The notes beneath the pieces were generated by a model. It saw only the letters and a list, made by a program, of their open reading frames with translations, had not been told where the DNA came from and made no database searches. A stretch of DNA of 24,455 nt from Saccoglossus kowalevskii (taxonomy: Eukaryota > Hemichordata > Enteropneusta > Harrimaniidae), in the NCBI RefSeq assembly GCF_000003605.2, contig NW_003130001.1, forward strand, positions 1 through 24,455. The letters run 5' to 3'. The translations under genes were made by a program, and so were the position numbers. Numbering within the stretch: position 1 is the stretch's first letter; the number at the start of each line of letters is the position of its first letter. Shown one piece after another: positions 21,521 to 24,455 of this stretch.

Positions 21521-23462
21521 ACAAATTGTTGTCAATACATGTATGTTCCATACCACATAGGTGGTTAAGGTGCACACTCAATATTTTAACTGTAATTTGT
21601 GATTTAATTAGTGTCTGCTAGCAAAAAGAGCAGTTCTACCATAATTATGATTTCCATATTTTAAAATTGTCTGCTAATTATTAAATGTCACCTATCACAA
21701 ATTGTAGTCCATACATGTATGTTTCATACCACATAGGTGGTTAAGGTGCACACTCAATATTTTTACTGTAATTAGTGACTTAATTAGTGTCTGCTAGCAT
21801 ATAGATAGGGCAGTTCTACCATAATTATGATTTCCATATTTTAAAATTGTCTGCTAATTATTAAATGTCACCTATCACAAATTGTAGTCAATACATGTAT
21901 GTTTCATACCACATAGGTGGTTAAGGTGCACACTCAATATTTTTACTGTAATTAGTGACTTAATTAGTGTCTGCTAGCATATAGATAGGGCAGTTCAACC
22001 ACAATTATGATTTCCATATTTTAAAATTGTCTGCTAATTATTAAATGTCACCTATCACAAATTGTTGTCAATACATGTATGTTTCATACCAGATAAGTGG
22101 TTAAGGTGCACACTCAATATTTTTACTGTAATTTGTGACTTAATTAGTGTCTGCTAGCAAATAGATAGGGCAGTTCTACCATAATTATGATTTCCATATT
22201 TTAAAATTGTCTGCTAATTATTAAATGTCACCTATCACAAATTGTTGTCAATACATGTATGTTCCATACCACATAGGTGGTTAAGATGCACACTCAATAT
22301 TTTAACTGTAATTTGTGATTTAATTAGTGTCTGCTAGCAAAAAGAGCAGTTCTACCATAATTATGATTTCCATATTTTAAAATTGTCTGCTAATTATTAA
22401 ATGTCACCTATCACAAATTGTAGTCCATACATGTATGTTTCATACCACATAGGTGGTTAAGGTGCACACTCAATATTTTTACTGTAATTGGTGACTTAAT
22501 TGGTGTCTGCTAGCAAATAGATAGGGCAGTTCTACCACAATTATGATTTCCATATTTTAAAATTGTCTGCTAATTATTAAATGTCACCTATCACAAATTG
22601 TAGTCAATACATGTATGTTTCATACCACATAAGTGGTTAAAGTGCACACTCAATATTTTTACTGTAATTTGTGACTTAATTAGTGTCTGCTAGCTTAAAA
22701 AAAGGGCAGTTCCACCACAATTATGATTTGCATATTTTAAAATTGTCTGCTAATTATTAAATGTCACCTATTACAAATTGTAGTCAATACATGTATGTTT
22801 CATACCAGATAAGTGGTTAAGGTGCACACTCAATATTTTTACTGTAATTTGTGACTTAATTAGTGTCTGCTAGCAAATAGATAGGGCAGTTCTACCATAA
22901 TTATGATTTCCATATTTTAAAATTTTCTGCTAATTATTAAATGTCACCTATCACAAATAGTAGTCAATACATGTATGTTTCATACCACATAGGTGGTTAA
23001 GGTGCACACTCAATATTTTTACTGTAATTTGTGACTTAATTAGTGTCTGCTAGCAAATAGATAGGGCAGTTCTACCATAATTATGATTTCCATATTTTAA
23101 AATTTTCTGCTAATTATTAAATGTCACCTATCACAAATAGTAGTCAATACATGTATGTTTCATATAACATAAGTGGTTAAGGTGCACACTCAATATTTTT
23201 ACTGTAATTAGTGACTTAATTAGTGTCTGCTAGCAAAAAGAGCAGTTCCACCACAATTATGATTTCCATATTTTAAAATTGTCTGCTAATTATTAAATGT
23301 CACCTATCACAAATTGTAGTCAATACATGTATGTTTCATACCACATAGGTGGTTAAGGTGCACACTCAATATTTTAACTGTAATTAGTGACTTAATTAGT
23401 GTCTGCTAGCAAATAGATAGGGCAGTTCTACCACAATTATGATTTCCATATTTTAAAATTGT

Positions 23463-24170
23463 CTGCTAATTATTAAATGTCACCTATCACAAATTGTTGT
23501 CAATACATGTATGTTCCATACCACATAGGTGGTTAAGGTGCACACTCAATATTTTAACTGTAATTTGTGATTTAATTAGTGTCTGCTAGCAAAAAGAGCA
23601 GTTCTACCATAATTATGATTTCCATATTTTAAAATTGTCTGCTAATTATTAAATGTCACCTATCACAAATTGTAGTCCATACATGTATGTTTCATACCAC
23701 ATAGGTGGTTAAGGTGCACACTCAATATTTTTACTGTAATTAGTGATTTAATTAGTGTCTGCTAGCAAAAAGAGCAGTTCCACCACAATTATGATTTCCA
23801 TATTTTAAAATTGTCTGCTAATTATTAAATGTCACCTATCACAAATTGTTGTCAATACATGTATGTTCCATACCACATAGGTGGTTAAGGTGCACACTCA
23901 ATATTTTAACTGTAATTTGTGATTTAATTAGTGTCTGCTAGCAAAAAGAGCAGTTCTACCATAATTATGATTTCCATATTTTAAAATTGTCTGCTAATTA
24001 TTAAATGTCACCTATCACAAATTGTAGTCCATACATGTATGTTTCATACCACATAGGTGGTTAAGGTGCACACTCAATATTTTAACTGTAATTTGTGATT
24101 TAATTAGTGTCTGCTAGCAAAAAGAGCAGTTCTACCATAATTATGATTTCCATATTTTAAAATTGTCTGC
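23463..24170 (-). repeat. Two-unit higher-order repeat near outer end of right arm
   Basis: The combination ATGTTCCATACC followed by TTTTAACTGTAATTTGTGAT and AAAAAGAGCAGTTCTACC occurs at 23511 and 23863, exactly 352 bp (two 176-bp units) apart. Earlier relatives sit near 21545 and 22262. Nearly pure 176-bp units cluster here, so recent expansion is plausible. Confidence 0.6.
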
Positions 24171-24255
24171 TAATTATTAATGTCGCCTATCACAAATTGT
24201 AATCAATACATGTATGTTTCATACCATATAAGTCGATAAGGTGCACACTCAATAT

Positions 24256-24275
24256 TTCCCAAAAAATATTGGGAA
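24256..24275. other. Perfect 7-bp hairpin at outer break of right arm
   Basis: TTCCCAA (24256-24262) and TTGGGAA (24269-24275) are perfect reverse complements with a 6-base loop AAAATA. The hairpin sits exactly where the array stops matching its unit, so it may be part of the element terminus or of the insertion site. Confidence 0.55.
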
Positions 24276-24455
24276 TCGTGTTTATATACACGCACATAGA
24301 GATACACTTTCAGGGGAGTGAGTACATTTGTTAGAATTTCTCTGTTTAAATGAATATTAGCCATTTACATTAATATATTGATGTCAAACTGTGATTACGT
24401 GATGCAAAAGATGTGATAAACCTTGATTCAATGCATTATTATGCCTGATAGACTG
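24276..24455. other. Probable flanking DNA, nothing recognised
   Basis: 180 bases of AT-rich sequence with no match to the arm unit, no reading frame worth calling and no RNA gene seen. It is either host flank or a non-repeated outermost piece of the element; the left outer end needed to decide is outside the window. Confidence 0.5.

Larger units (their letters stand above)
1..24257. mobile_element. Giant Foldback/MULE-like DNA transposon, left end outside window
   Basis: Two very long arms made of the same ~180 bp tandem unit stand in opposite orientation around an internal segment that codes for a DDE transposase plus protease domains. Long inverted repeats built from subrepeats define Foldback elements, and the transposase resembles the Foldback/NOF branch of Mutator-like elements (family knowledge). 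The right outer boundary is put where the repeat breaks off in mid-unit near 24257. The left boundary is not visible because base 1 already lies in the array, so no target-site duplication can be checked. The visible length of over 24 kb is large for the class. The coding part carries stops and frameshifts, so this copy is probably non-autonomous now. Confidence 0.8.
13790..24257 (-). repeat. Right arm: 59-copy inverted array of the same unit
   Basis: I counted 59 copies of the left-arm unit in reverse complement, using the landmark TTTCCATAT (first near 13799, last near 24148). Spacing is again 176 or 180 bp with occasional 174-177. The inner boundary is near 13790, where AATTATGATTT meets unique sequence. 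The outer boundary is near 24257, in mid-unit after CACTCAATATTT. The same private variants occur as in the left arm, including ATATAACATAAG, GTTCCATACC and CATATAGATAG. No coding frame of note crosses it, apart from donating the first codons of the N-terminal frame. The array is at least twice the visible length of the left arm. Confidence 0.97.

Noticed and set aside
24258-24455. tRNA-derived or other RNA gene in the flank
   Set aside because: No cloverleaf, A/B box pair or conserved RNA motif can be made out.

Overview
The window is one giant inverted-repeat mobile element that fills almost everything visible. It is eukaryotic and most likely from an AT-rich invertebrate animal genome; the species cannot be told. 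The evidence is minisatellite arms, PHD, USP and Ulp1 protease domains, no bacterial operon or ribosome-binding-site structure, and an AATAAA-rich tract behind the last reading frame.

Layout: (1) 1..~5176 is a tandem array of 29 copies of a ~176-180 bp unit, already in progress at base 1. (2) ~5177..7137 is about 2 kb of AT-rich DNA with no gene I can support. (3) 7148..13804, minus strand, is a 6.66 kb coding tract. (4) ~13790..~24257 is 59 copies of the same unit in inverted orientation. (5) ~24258..24455 is probable flank. Long terminal inverted repeats built of tandem subrepeats are the hallmark of Foldback-type elements, and the transposase looks like the Mutator-like (MULE) Foldback/NOF type.

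Read 5'->3' on the minus strand, the coding tract holds in order: an N-terminal region with a PHD finger, a DDE transposase core, a ubiquitin-specific protease (USP) domain with its Cys and His boxes, a second USP-like domain that seems to lack the catalytic residues, an Ulp1/SENP (C48) SUMO-type protease with all catalytic residues, and a C-terminal ParB/sulfiredoxin-like domain with a DGNHR motif. These lie in consecutive frames. Two breaks are single in-frame stops (12286-12284 and 10853-10851), and about six are small frameshifts. The simplest reading is one ancestral polyprotein of about 2,200 residues, or two to three tightly packed genes, now decayed. Indel errors in a long-read assembly are an alternative for some breaks. 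The Ulp1-ParB frame is the longest intact catalytic module.

The inner edge of the right arm supplies the ATG and the first codons of the transposase frame, so the arm may also act as promoter or 5' leader. Arms and coding region therefore look like one unit: a DDE transposase acting on foldback arms, with linked deubiquitinase and deSUMOylase modules that could mature the polyprotein or strip host ubiquitin/SUMO marks. The function of the protease part is inference.
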